Program-made: the position numbers and the translations under genes
Assembly (NCBI GenBank): GCA_010094025.1
Contig: ML991775.1
Span: 558,001 to 622,000, forward strand
Origin: Viridothelium virens
Lineage: Eukaryota > Ascomycota > Dothideomycetes > Trypetheliales > Trypetheliaceae
Direction: 5' to 3'
Length of the DNA: 64,000 bases
The notes under the pieces: model-generated
What the model was told of the DNA's origin: nothing
The model's database searches: none
The model's input: the letters and a program-made list of their open reading frames with translations, nothing else
Shown: one piece after another, positions 45,300 to 56,329 of the stretch
How the letters are laid out: each line of letters opens with the position of its first letter
Numbering within the stretch: position 1 is the first letter of the stretch

Positions 45300-46751
45300 A
45301 TGAACACAGCCGAAGACGATCTAAATATGGCCGATCGAGACACTCCGCCGCTTCTAAGTTGTCCGATAGAGATCCTTCACCGGATCTTCTATTACCTCTT
45401 ACCGTACACCATCACCTTCGATGAACATCTTCCAGAAGATCAAAAGATCCACGAATGGGAAGCACGATCCGGATTCATTGGCATATTCAGTGCGAATAGG
45501 ATCATTTCCGATCGAGCCCTAGAATACCTCTATGGGGAGAATACATTCACGCTGGATACAACAACACTCTCACCACCAGTGTCGCTTGGACCAAACGGGT
45601 ATTTCGAATATTTGGCTCTCCGTGACCCGGGAGTTGTACACCCGGTAGGCATTTACTCAAAAATCATGCAGGCCGACACAATGATGCCTCGTCATGCTAG
45701 TCGAATGCGCAAGATTCGGGTGAACCTCCGCTTCGAGTGGCATGAGTGTTTCAGCTCATGCGGTCTGGGTACCCATTGCGGACAGCACAGAAGAATTGCA
45801 CTACTTCTAGAGCAAGTATTCAAGGTCAGAGAGGTTCTCGAACAGTGCGTGGAACTGGTGTATCTGGAGATAAGACTCAGCCTGAGCATGGGCTTTCATC
45901 AAGGCCTGTGTGGCTGCGATCCTGGGATGCAACGCAAGTGGATCCTTGGCCCTATCAAGCATGTGCTCAGTCTTCTGCGACTCTCTAGAATCGCCAGATT
46001 TCAAGTCAAGAGTCACGGTAGGATCCAATACCCAGAGCGATTTCTGGATGTTTTGCGCCTGATCACGCCCCAACTCGAGAACCAGCCGGCTCTAGGAACA
46101 GCAATGACGTTCAATCTGCCAAGAGCTGTCCAGAAACTTGTTTGGGAATTTATGCTTCCTCATTTCATAGGCCCCGGCGAGCTGTCAGAAATAGATCAAG
46201 GTCATTCTGGCATGGATACTATTCTGAGCCACGAAAGCCCGGCAAGTGTTCCACCTGTGCTTGGGAGGGAAGTAATCTTTGCGCGTACCATTGTCTCGAA
46301 TCCCTTCATTGCTCACCTGTACATCAGGTCTATTGCAGGATTTAAATGGTGTCATCTCCGATACCAGGAGCACGGGCTGTATCCAGGCAATCACCCCCGC
46401 CGGGCTTGCCCATCAATCTTTGACTTCGGCTATTCGAAAGGGATGCTTAGCTTCAACAAGATTCGGATTGATATTGAAGTTCAAGACGTGGGAGGTGCTG
46501 TTCAGGCTAGCGCAAATGCGGCAGTGTTTTTGAACCTTGTGCTGCTCAAGGGGATCGTCACAATCAAGTACACGTTCAGCAACGGCGTAATACTAAACGG
46601 GCACCCTGGGTCAGTACATCAGATTTTGGAACCTTTGTGGCATTGGCAGACGGGAGTCAGGAGCTGCAAGAAAGTACGAATCCGCGGCTTGGCAAACAGG
46701 AATCCTGGGGCAGTCTGGGCTCTAAAGCAGTTCATGGAGACTTACCCATGA
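45300..46751 (+). CDS. F-box-like hypothetical protein
   Basis: Single-exon frame of 483 codons from the ATG at 45300. Residues 18-34 (LLSCPIEILHRIFYYLLP) are an F-box-like head, followed by RALEYLYGENTFTL, the usual second block of this family in Pezizomycotina. A Cys-rich patch, CFSSCGLGTHC then GLCGCDPG, lies in the middle; whether it binds metal cannot be told. No other domain is recognised. Proteins of this type are numerous and poorly studied; an adaptor role in ubiquitin ligation is a guess from the head only. The long uninterrupted frame with protein-like composition makes it a real gene. Confidence 0.75.
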   Translation: MNTAEDDLNMADRDTPPLLSCPIEILHRIFYYLLPYTITFDEHLPEDQKIHEWEARSGFIGIFSANRIISDRALEYLYGENTFTLDTTTLSPPVSLGPNGYFEYLALRDPGVVHPVGIYSKIMQADTMMPRHASRMRKIRVNLRFEWHECFSSCGLGTHCGQHRRIALLLEQVFKVREVLEQCVELVYLEIRLSLSMGFHQGLCGCDPGMQRKWILGPIKHVLSLLRLSRIARFQVKSHGRIQYPERFLDVLRLITPQLENQPALGTAMTFNLPRAVQKLVWEFMLPHFIGPGELSEIDQGHSGMDTILSHESPASVPPVLGREVIFARTIVSNPFIAHLYIRSIAGFKWCHLRYQEHGLYPGNHPRRACPSIFDFGYSKGMLSFNKIRIDIEVQDVGGAVQASANAAVFLNLVLLKGIVTIKYTFSNGVILNGHPGSVHQILEPLWHWQTGVRSCKKVRIRGLANRNPGAVWALKQFMETYP

Positions 46752-48444
46752 ATTCCATCTACTTACGGATCTGTTGATGCATTCCACATGCTTGGAATGC
46801 ACAAAAGGTTTCCTTGCTGGGATCTTGGTTTCTCGCCCTTCGCGGCACATTTGGCATCATAATTCACGAAGACAGTACATGGTAGAAACACAGACAGACT
46901 TAGAAAAATCCTTGCTCTTACCACTGACCCGATTACAACCTTTTCTGACCGTGGCAAGTCATGACGCTGACACACGACTAAGCCACATTCCAGTAGACCT
47001 GCCTTTCTCTTGAACGCCACAAACCCTCACGAGGTTCGTCCATACTGCTGTCCAAGAAGTTCTTGTCCCTGGCTGTTGGGTACACTGCACTTCCTTTGGA
47101 TTTCTCTGTTCAAACATCGCTCCCCGGCCTGCTCCAAGTTACAGGTTGTGGCGGTGGCAATGAGCATTACAGCCAACGATAGGACATATTCCCATTATCA
47201 TGAAACAAATGATCAGAGGCCGATACAATATTATCGCGGATCTAGTGATGCCCTCATCTTCCAGTCCCAAGCCAATCTCATGCTAGTCCCCCCCTTCGGA
47301 GCCCTAATTCCTACGATCAGGTATAAGCAACGTCCTTCCATGGAGAGTTCTCAGATATCAGAGACTTCGGGGTTCTCTCCCTTCGATGACTTCTGTGAAC
47401 GGCCGCTTCAAATTCACTTCCCCTTTCCTAAAACAGCTTAATGACGGTAATGATTACAATCGTTCTCATCGAATTGAGCAGTACCAAATAGGTATTCCTT
47501 GCAACAGTTCGACATAATCCTTCTTCTTTTGGAAGCCGACTTATCCCCTCTTCAGCTGCTTGTGCTTGATCGAGCGAGTTATTCGGGTCTCCTGCGATAA
47601 CAACTAGCAGTTAGCCATTGGACCTTACATCCTATTTGCTCAAACCCAACCTATCTTGGACAACCCTCAGCAGCTCGCGACTCATCTGGTGTACTGTATC
47701 CTTATCCAATGACTTGCACTTTAAGGAGGAACTCCGTGACGGTCTGAGACTGTGGTCAAGGTTCTCGACGTTCCGCTTGTGCCCTGGCGAGGCTCTGTAT
47801 CAGTATCGGACAAAAGCTTCTGCAGCATTGGCACCGGCTGGGCAATCCTCCAAGTCTACTGAATCAGCTTCTCTTCAATTTTCAACAATCAGTCATGGCA
47901 ACATATCGTGCAGATTGGCAACCGACGCGTCACAATCACAAAGCAGTTGGAAGACTCATTCTCAACATTTCAATATGTTGATTCATATTTATATGCTACT
48001 TGAGGTGGCAAGTGTGACCATGTGGTGCTGCTACTTGGGGAAGCAAGTATAAACAAGTAGTGCTGCTTGAGTAGGCAAGGCATACCATGTGGAACAAAGG
48101 AGACGGCTGTGACAGGACAGTGCTACCTGAGACAGCAGGGCTATCAAAAAGCCCGACATGATGATAATGATACAAAAAAAAATCAGTGCCGATAGCTGGA
48201 GCCGTGTATCTCTAGTAGCTGTGTCGAAAAGTACAAGATACCGCAGCGCCAGTTGAGAAGGAACCATTAAATGCATTGACCAGTGTGACCTTCAGTTGGG
48301 TATTCGATCCGAACGCCATGCAAGTGTGTCATTAGGTCATTCCGAGAAAAAGAACATGTGGTGGTACAGTTGTTTATGAAAGTCATCCGAGGAAGAAAAG
48401 CTTCTGTCGTTAATCTTTGGAAGCTCTCCACGTAAAGGGTCGTA
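46752..48444. other. 1.7-kb intergenic stretch
   Basis: Lies between the tail of the F-box-like gene and the tail of the CBF5-type gene. It contains a degenerate 32-35-bp tandem repeat (47996-48160) and no supportable gene. Confidence 0.45.
47996..48160 (+). repeat. Degenerate tandem repeat, unit about 32-35 bp
   Basis: Units start at 47996, 48031 and 48063 with CTACTTGAG, CTACTTGGG and CTGCTTGAG, each followed by a GGCAAG/AGCAAG word and CCATGTGG or similar; a weaker unit starts at 48123. Similarity between units is partial, so the repeat is old. Confidence 0.5.
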
Positions 48445-50435
48445 TCAATTCTTTTTGCCGCGCTTTGGCTCAGTGTGCTTCTGCGCTTTGGGGGAGATAC
48501 GCTCGTTGAAATAACCAGAGAGCAGGCCATTGGGGTCATCACCGGATTGAGGGTGCCAAGGGAAGCGCGATTGAAGAATGTCCATCGAGGTGTTTGGGGA
48601 AGGTGTCTGGGCATTTGAACCGTCCGTGGCAGTATTCTGAGGCAACGCTGGATTTGTGGTGTACATGAAGAATGATGATGCCGGCGGCAACTGGTTGGGC
48701 ATCACTGGTACTGATACAGCGGGAAGACTTGGAGTCGATGGTGGCCCACTGGCATTTTCGATCAAGCGTGCTAATTGCACTGGGGTCTTTTCATTGACAC
48801 GTCCGTATTGCTGCGAGGAGGTCAGAATGGATAAAGCAGAATAAAGCCGGGAGAGGTAGAGGTGCAGAGCGCTGGGTTTACTTACGTCCAGCTGACCCAT
48901 CTCTTTCATCTGTTTCTTTGCCTGGGACATCTTTCCCATCCCCCACCTCTTGTGATACATCTCGCGGTCCATGATCACGCGCTTGAGGGTAGCCACCAGT
49001 CCATGGCCAGCGTTCAAAACATCACGCCCAGCAATTTTGGCATAAGCCAGGGCCACCGCTTCTCCCTTCACCGAAACCAGGACGATCTCTTCGTTGACTT
49101 GGATTGCAAGGTCTGTAGTGCCCTCAGTCAGTTCTGGATCTATCACGCAGTGCAAGAGGAGAAGAAAGCTTACCAAAGCGTACAATGCCGGTGGCAGAGA
49201 GTTTCGCACCATGGCAAATTGAACCAACGCAAGTGTCCTTGATCACGATCCTCTTCAGGTGAGTGAGAAGAATTTCCAAGGGCATGACAACTGTGCGGAG
49301 ATGTCGTTCATCTTTGCGCCCCAATGCCACGAAAACAGCCTCCTTCAAGTCGTGAAGAGTAGACAGGTTTGTCTGCTCAGACATATTGCCGCTGCGGATG
49401 CGACGAAGTTCTTGCATGTGAGCTCCGGTTCCGAGCAAGTATCCAAGATGAAGACACAGGGTACGAATGTAGGTGCCAGCTTCACAGTCCACCGTAAAAA
49501 TGACCATTTTACGCTCGGGTACGTACTCGATGAAGTTGATGCTGTAGATGGTACGCACTCGAAGCACACGTTTCACCGCTGAGATGATGGGAGGTCGCTG
49601 AAAGACGGCACCCGTGATCTGTTCAAGAGCGCGAAGAATCTGGTTCTTGCCATCGGCGAGCCTCTCATGGAGGCGCATCGCACAGATATAGTTTTTGCCA
49701 GCACGCTGTTGAGACTTGACAAGGCGGGTAGCTTTACCAATACAAACAGTCAGACAACCGGTCACTTTTGGATCAAGTGTGCCACTGTGGCCTGTCTTGA
49801 GGTTTTTCCTACAAGTCTTGTCAGCCAATACAAATTAAATTCTTCGGAGGTCAGAATGGCATACCCTGGAAGGATCTTCTTAACCCAAGAAACGACCTCA
49901 TGACTTGAGGGATTTGCTGGCTTGTCGAGATTGATGCAGCCGTAGTCAAGATATTGGGCCAGCGGGCGAGCATCTGGAGTGAAACCGCAATGTTCAAGTG
50001 GATAGAAGCTGCCTTCCTTTACTACCACTGGGTTTCAAAATGTTAGTGGGTCATGAATAAGAGGCAAGCCATAGGTGACATACTCTTGTCCTGGTCGTGC
50101 AAGAGATCCGCGCTGCCGCCGTATTTGACGCTCTCTTCATTAGCTACTGCAGATGGGCCGCGATCCTCGTCGTCTTCCCCAGCCACGGATTCCGCCTTTT
50201 CAATGGGCGCCTGGTTCCGACTTCGCTTGTAGTTCATCTCAGGGCTTCGCCCACCACGATAGCCAAGACCACCGCGTGGTGGAGTGGACCTTGGAGGGGT
50301 GTACCTGGGTCCCGGATTACCACGTCCAGACTGACCATGCTTTGGCGGAGAGCGCCTCGGCGGAGTGTGTCTGGGACGCTTGCCCCTTGGACGCGAGCTG
50401 GGTGGCCCCATCGGCTTCTCGTACTGACCAGGCAT
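48445..50435 (-). CDS. H/ACA snoRNP pseudouridine synthase, CBF5/dyskerin type, with unusual ends
   Basis: Five exons read leftward: 50435-50084, 50027-49865, 49808-49174, 49112-48886 and 48810-48445 (introns 56, 56, 61 and 75 nt, all phases agree); 580 codons. The catalytic core is clear: [20 protein letters not shown], then [12 protein letters not shown] with the catalytic Asp (about D184), [10 protein letters not shown]-like, [24 protein letters not shown]. It is followed by a PUA domain ([28 protein letters not shown]) and the [10 protein letters not shown]-x4-WGMG tail. In the usual fungal protein a conserved stretch before YTP and a Lys/Glu-rich C-terminus flank the core. Here the N-terminal 85 residues are Arg/Gly/Pro-rich (TPPRR, TPPRGG units) and the C-terminus is Pro/Ser-rich. 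It may be the main CBF5 in a divergent lineage, or a paralogue. Confidence 0.88.
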
Positions 50436-51305
50436 GATGATCAGCGTGAATGTAAACAGTGAAATTGAAGATGAGGACTTGTTGGGCACGAGAGAAAAAA
50501 GAAGAGCCTCTGTGGGAGGTTCTTGATTGGTGGTGCGAAGGAAGAAAATTATTGGGCGGCCGAGGGAAGCTTAAAAACCTGGTCATCGGGGATCCACTCG
50601 GTACCACGCAGCTAGCCAGCTGCGGACTAGTCTGTCACGCCTCTCTCTCCTCGTGCCTAGTCCTATTAGTCCCCGCAGACGCACGGAGTCAGGGGTGTGA
50701 GGGGTGAGGGCATTGAGGCACCGAGGGCTGGAGGGGTAGCTTCTCCGGTCTGAGAGGAAAGTGAGGGAACAACAGAGCGTGCTGAGGATGTGCTATCCTC
50801 CTATGAAACAGCTCATCTCGAGCTCATTCTGCACTCAGACCTATCCCAGGATATATGAAGCTTCAGGGCTTACTTCTATCTGATTCTGAACTTCTGTACC
50901 TGGTATTACACCGGATTCGCCAATCGGCTCTCCAGCGAGGTCATAAAGGCAATCTCTAGCTGCTCATGGTGCCAGAAATGAGGAATCTACACCCTCGATT
51001 CCAAGCCTATGGTTTCGGGTTTGGAGAGCTACAAATTCAGGAGACTCGCATTTGAGCAGTGGAGAAGAGTCTTGTGCCTCTGGTACTTCATTGCTAAGCA
51101 TTGATTAATTGCAGCACTGAGCCCGTTTGTGGTGTTTCTAGAGGGCTCAAGGCCTTTGAAAACGGTCTTGAATTACTTAGACTACGTAAAAACCTGTTTC
51201 CTACCAATTTTGGAGTAAATTGATGCTTGGTCACTCGAGCATAGATCGCTTGTATTTCAAAACTCTTTTGGACAAAGTTACCATCGATCGGTTAGGGGGC
51301 GCAAT
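50436..51305. other. Spacer between the CBF5-type gene and the derlin gene
   Basis: About 870 bp with the promoter of the leftward CBF5-type gene and the 3' flank of the leftward derlin gene. No open frame of credible content. One arm of the stop-codon hairpin of the derlin gene lies at its right edge. Confidence 0.45.
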
Positions 51306-51323
51306 TCAGTCTCCCCCTAACCG
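51289..51323 (-). repeat. Perfect 11-bp hairpin spanning the derlin stop codon
   Basis: CGGTTAGGGGG at 51289-51299 pairs with CCCCCTAACCG at 51313-51323, with a 13-nt loop. The right arm lies in the last codons of the derlin frame (Arg-Leu-Gly-Gly), the stop codon TGA falls in the loop, and the other arm is in the 3' UTR. In the mRNA this would be a G/C-rich stem around the termination codon. Confidence 0.85.
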
Positions 51324-52611
51324 CTGTCCCGGCCCTCTCCTAGCCCATGCTTGAGAAGCACCGCCAAAGCTGGTTCCTGACGACTGGCCACCTACAGATG
51401 TGGAGCCTGACTGTTGTGCCTGAGGACGACCAGGCATAGCTGTACCATATCCTCTTGACCGCGGAGCAGGCTGGTCTGCCCCAAACCACCGTTTTACAAA
51501 GCTGGGTGTTTGAATCAAGTTACGGCCGTGGCCGTGCTCGGGCCAAATTCGTGTGAGGAAATCGTAGAGGTGTGCAGCTAAGAGACCAGTCGCTTGGTGC
51601 AGAGCAGCGGTCGGATTCGCCATCACGAATGTCATAGCCAACATGGCGTAGGGCAGCCATTTGACTTGAAAGGTGATGATGAAAAAGGTCACTTGCCGAT
51701 TTGGATTATCCTGAGAATATGTATAGGCGAATCCAAGAAGAAGGGCTAAATCAGGTCAGATATGGACTAAAGTTGAGAGTGAAAAACTCACACTGTAGAA
51801 AAGTAACTCCTGGCAGTAGGAGACCATTGGTGAGCTGTGTCCAGCATTAGCGATCGAAACCTCAACAGATCAAGGTGGGACTAGAAGAGTGAGGATAGGC
51901 AAGGGTATGGCAAGAAAAAAGGCCTTGCACGAGTAATGTAGGGAATCTAAACCAGCCAATACATCAGGGGGGATCAGTATAGACTTTCTCAACGCTCCCA
52001 TCATGGTCGAGCTGCATATTGTCCGGGGGGACTGCAGACTGCGACGTTAATCTTCCTCGATACCAGGAACCGCTTCAGCTAGTGATTGTATCTGGGCGGG
52101 CAGAAATTTCGAGGTTGAAGAATGCTCAGAATAAGAGGTTCTCGGGAAGAGATGAGATCGCATAGCGTACCAGGATTACAGCCCAGAGAAAGGCGACATA
52201 TGTGAAAAAGTCGCCAGGTTGATTAAACCTGGGGGATTCGGTCTCGAGAGAACCTCCATATGTGTATACTGTTCTCTTGCGTTAGCTGGTGCCTTTCAAA
52301 TTTGAAGGACGAAGAGATTGAGGAACGTACAAAAGTAAGGGTCCATGATCATTCCAAGCTTGGGTCCTGTAAGGAGGAACGAAGAGAACAGTCGCCACAG
52401 CTGAGGCATGATCTGGAACACCCATGGCCACCAAAATATGATCCGTCTGTAGTCAAGCAGACCCATGTACACGGACAGCGAGAGGGCGACGGTTGCTGCT
52501 GTGATAGTTCTGTCATCAGCATCAGAAGACCGCCAACGAACTGAGTGGATTCTGGGGCGTTGCATACCTCGTCACCGGCGGCGCAGCCCAGAAAAGCTCC
52601 ATAGCTGACAT
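51306..52611 (-). CDS. Derlin (Der1/Dfm1 family ERAD membrane protein)
   Basis: Five exons read leftward: 52611-52568, 52509-52331, 52268-52171, 51834-51792 and 51745-51306 (introns 58, 62, 336 and 46 nt); 267 codons. Junctions restore PPVTR-TITAATV, DPYF-LYTYGGSL, AVIL-LTNGLLLPG and FLQ-SLLLGFAYTYSQ. Derlins are inactive rhomboid-like proteins of the ER membrane that help export misfolded proteins for degradation. Seen: the ELFWAAPPVTR start, the LWRLFSSFLLTGPKLG segment with the WR motif, several membrane helices, and QATGLLAAHLYDFLTRIWP. The C-terminal tail ends in GPGQRLGGD, a GxGxxLG-type SHP motif that recruits Cdc48/p97, which favours Dfm1 over Der1. An in-frame second ATG at 52602 could also be used. 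Confidence 0.93.
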
Positions 52612-53088
52612 CTTCGTATCTTGGAGCGAGATGATATGCTATGACTGAGTTGGAGGTCGTTCTGTCGAGAAACCCAAGGATAGGGGACAAGAAAGGAGAG
52701 GAGAGGCACTATGCGTGTCTCTCATTTGATTGCTGATGTGGATGAGGCTGTGGCAGTGGAGGTGGAAGTGGATTCTGGCCTTTTCGGACGTGGATGTGGA
52801 GGCAGGGGCAGGCGCATGCTTGGCTTGGCTCAGGTAGGCTAGCGAGCCGGACCGTGAAACAATTACCTTAGCAGCTTAGGTACGCACGGTACGGCGCTCA
52901 ACATCGTCAAGCTTTGCCCGGTCGGGCCTTTTTCTGTGTGCGCCTTGCATAGTTTTCAAATCCCCGTCATTGTCGAGCACTGCAAGTCGTCACCGTCGTG
53001 TTGGCAGCTCTTCAATTCACTGCAAGAAGGAAATACCATCCTCTAATAAGCACTTGATAACTCAGAAAAACCAAAAATATTGAATGCC
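52612..53088. promoter_or_regulatory. Divergent promoter, derlin / LYS9
   Basis: A 477-bp spacer between two head-to-head genes. It includes GTGGA-rich simple sequence (about 52735-52800) and a TTAGGTACGCACGGTACGG block. I could not assign a binding site. Confidence 0.45.
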
Positions 53089-54705
53089 ATGGATTCCATG
53101 CTACCAATCCCTACGACCTCTAAGTATGTTTTTCAGTATTTCTTTTGAGTCCTCGCTTGAGTCAGAGAGTAATGAGAGTCCTTGTTTGCGCGAACGACAT
53201 TGAAAAATCAAAAATACTTTCAAAGATTCCGCTTCGACTGACTCCGCCCTCAGAAAGGTCCTCCTCCTCGGCGCTGGCTTTGTCACCCGACCAACGGTTC
53301 AAATTCTCTCAGATAAAGGCATTTCAGTCACAGTTGGTAAAGTAAGACGACCGAAGCTACATGGTAATGCTCTAATAGAGTTCAGCTTGTCGTACTCTCG
53401 ATAGTGCAAAGAAACTTGCGCACGGACTTAAGAATGCTCTTCCCATCTCGTTGGACGTAAATGATGACAAGGCCCTCGACGAAGCAGTCGGAAAAGTCGA
53501 TCTTGTCATTTCCCTGATTCCCTATACCTATCATGTCACTGTTGTCAAATCTGCCATTCGCAACAAAAAGGATGTCGTAACTACAAGCTACGTTTCTCCC
53601 GCTATGGCAGAGCTCGACAAAGAAGCCAAGGAGGCTGGCATTACAGTTATGAACGAAATAGGCCTTGATCCCGGCATCGATCACCTGTGGGCGATCAAGA
53701 CAATTCATGAAACCCACCAAGCCGGTGGTAAAATCAAATCCTTTCTATCCTACTGCGGCGGCTTGCGTAAGTTCCGACCGCTGAAGTCTCTCAACTTAGA
53801 TGCTCATATCAGATGCAGCTGCCCCGGAAGCCTCTGGCAATCCTTTGGGATACAAGTTCTCCTGGAGCGCCCGCGGTGCCCTTCTCGCATCGACCAATAC
53901 CGCTCGCTTCTACGACGCCAACAAAGTCCAAGAGGTGCCCGGATCCGAGATCATGCACGCGCTGCGACCCTACTTCGTCTACCCAGGATTCGCCTTCTGG
54001 GCGTATCCAAATCGCGACAGCACGCCCTACCGCGAGCGCTACAGCATCCCTGAGGCGCAGAAGATCATCCGCGGCACGCTGCGGTATCAGGGGTTTGCCG
54101 AGTTCTTCCGTACCCTCGTCGCCATGGACCTGCTCTCGCAGGAGGAGCGCGACTTCCTGAAGCCGAATCCAGAGGGGCACCCGATGAGCTGGGCGGAGGC
54201 GACGTCGAAGATCCTGGGCGCGACGTCGCGTGCCGAGGACGACCTCGTCTGGGCCGTCTCGAGTAAGACGCAGTTCAAAGATAATGAGGAGAAGAGTCGT
54301 GTCATTGCGGGACTGCGCTGGCTGGGCTTGTTCTCGAACGCTGATATCATCCCGAGAAGAACGCCGTTGGACACGCTGTGTGCAACGTTGGAGACGAAAT
54401 GTGCGTATGAGCCGGGAGAGAGGGATATGGTGATGCTACAGCACAAATTTGAGATTGAGAAGGCGGATGGGACGAGTGAGACGAGGACGAGCACGCTGTG
54501 TGATTATGGAGATCCCAAGGGCTATTCGAGCATGGCGAAATTGGTAGGGACGCCGTGTGCGGTGGCGGTTCTGCAGATTTTTGATGGGACGATAAAGGAG
54601 AAAGGGGTACTGGCGCCAATGAGCTGGGATTTATGTGAGCCATTGTTGCGGACGTTGAAGGAGGAGTATGGGATCGAGTTGAAGGAAGAGGTTGTTGGGG
54701 TGTGA
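53089..54705 (+). CDS. LYS9: Saccharopine reductase (saccharopine dehydrogenase, NADP+, L-glutamate forming)
   Basis: Four exons: 53089-53123, 53254-53336, 53386-53766 and 53819-54705 (introns 130, 49 and 52 nt); 461 codons. The enzyme makes saccharopine from glutamate and aminoadipate semialdehyde, the next-to-last step of fungal lysine synthesis, in the cytosol. The junctions restore SKKVLLLGAGFVTRP with the nucleotide-binding GxGxxx motif, SVTVACRTLDSAKKL and [22 protein letters not shown]. Other family blocks are NEIGLDPGIDHLWA, NADIIPRRTPLDTLC and LCDYGDPKGYSSMAKLVGTP. Length is normal. The first exon codes only 11 residues (MDSMLPIPTTS). Exon 4 is richer in G and C than the surroundings. 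Confidence 0.95.
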
Positions 54706-54877
54706 AGATGGCAGCGGACGAGAGGGTCAAAGGAACAAAGTCGGATGGAAATGATTTACACAATGATGCCCAGAATACATGAGGCCTCTTCATGGTGATG
54801 ACACAATCGTATACGAGATATGCACGACGAGTAATTACAGCTTGACAAGAAATGCAAGATAGATCTCATATAGAGTG

Positions 54878-55750
54878 CTATCTTTTTGTCTGCGCAGATG
54901 CCGATCCTGCACTTTCCGTCGACCCTACTCCCTCCTCATAGTCCTGCTCATATCGTCTCCACATTTGCGCGTCCCTGGCTAGCTTTTTCTGTCTCCTGAC
55001 CTCGACTTCATATGCGCGAAGGCGTTTGTCTGCTTCGATCATGCTGCCGACTGTCATCCCCGACATCTGGAGGAAGCTAAAGGGAGATCGATTAGCTTCT
55101 AGGTTCTTTTTTTTTTTGTTTTCCTTTTTCCCCAAAGGTCCATAATGTGAGATTTCAACGGTGGAATCTTGAGGTTGGTGGTTGCATTCAGAGCAAGGAG
55201 CAAGGAAAAAGACGTACACTTTAAATTGAATGGTTAATCCACGGTATAGAGGGCTGAAAGTATAGCCCAATATTCCTGCTAAACCACAGAACAGACCCCA
55301 CTACGATGGGAAAGAGGTTAGCAATGTCGTAGTAGTTTTGCGATAGTAGTATTGTCACGCAAAGTCCATTTACGAATTTTCACTTGTTATTCTCTATTGT
55401 AGAGGAACAAGTTCTTTTGTTTTGACACTGTTGCCTTTACATGGACAGTGCGAAAAGGGATTTGACACCGACTGAGGAAGAGAATGCAGTGTACAATGAC
55501 TGGACATCTTCCTGATCTGGACTTGATCATAGGCAAGGAAAGGTCAACTTACTCTTGCGGCTCCAGTCACCGCCCCTCGAGCTGCTTGCCATGCCGCAGC
55601 ATTGGCCTCTGTTGTATCAAGGTTGCCATGCTCTCTCATAGCCGTTGAGAGGACAAGGTTCGGTACATCTAGCGTGTTGGTCTTTTGGTCACTATGCGTT
55701 CCTACGCGTCCAAACTTTTAAATTCCAAGGGCCGGGCTAACTTACGTCAT
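54878..55750 (-). CDS. Small two-helix membrane protein, unassigned
   Basis: Four exons read leftward: 55750-55746, 55691-55553, 55300-55218 and 55076-54878 (introns 54, 252 and 141 nt); 141 codons with all phases agreeing. The first coding exon is only five bases (ATGAC). The protein has a short soluble N-terminus (TNTLDVPNLVLSTAMREHG), a helix at GAVTGAARWGLFCGLAGILG, the sequence SPLYRGLTIQFKVFLQMSGM, then EADKRLRAYEVEVRRQKK and an acidic tail. I know similar fungal proteins that are often labelled imidazoleglycerol-phosphate dehydratase, which the sequence does not support. Layout (two membrane segments, then a charged helix) recalls HIG1-type mitochondrial proteins, but that is a guess. 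Location unknown. Confidence 0.72.
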
Positions 55751-56329
55751 GAACCGCGAATGGCGAGCGCAAGGGGCTCCATAAGGATATATGCTCAGTA
55801 TATCCCCTTCACCAGCAAGCACCGAAATCAAATAAAAGTTTCTAGCCTTTTGACGACTCAATCAACGTGTGTGATTAGGTTATCTGGTCATATATACAAG
55901 CTTATCGTTTATCTATACATACACAAACATCGTATTGCTCCAATAATGATTCTGTCTATGCCACGCTAATGAATCTCATTCCACACATTCCGCTACTGTA
56001 CTCACAGCCATGCTTGTTCCTCCTAGTCCAAATCCGTGTTTCGATTTGAGGATTATGCAACCGAAGACTCTGTATACACAAAAGCCGAAACCCGCCGCAC
56101 CACACTAGTGGTTATGCCTATGTCCGTTGGAGATAGCAAGATAAAAGTACAGCTAAAAGGAAAAGTTGACAAATGTAGCGGAAACAATGGCGATAGATAA
56201 AGGTGGACCCCAGAAGGCTAACATGCTGCCGATGCAGCAAGCTGGTTCCACCCAATCGATGATATGCACTGCAGGTTCGTAGCGAATAAAGTAATAGGTG
56301 TGATCCGAAAGTCCAGACATTATCACGTT
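55751..56329. other. Spacer upstream of the small membrane protein
   Basis: Nearly 580 bp holding the promoter of the leftward small gene and the 3' flank of the PH-LRR gene. It is AT-richer than its neighbours with no other feature. Confidence 0.45.

Noticed and set aside
49140-49173. 34-nt intron in the CBF5-type gene
   Set aside because: The acceptor 27 bases later gives a 61-nt intron with a CTGAC branch site and a better protein alignment, so the shorter one was discarded.
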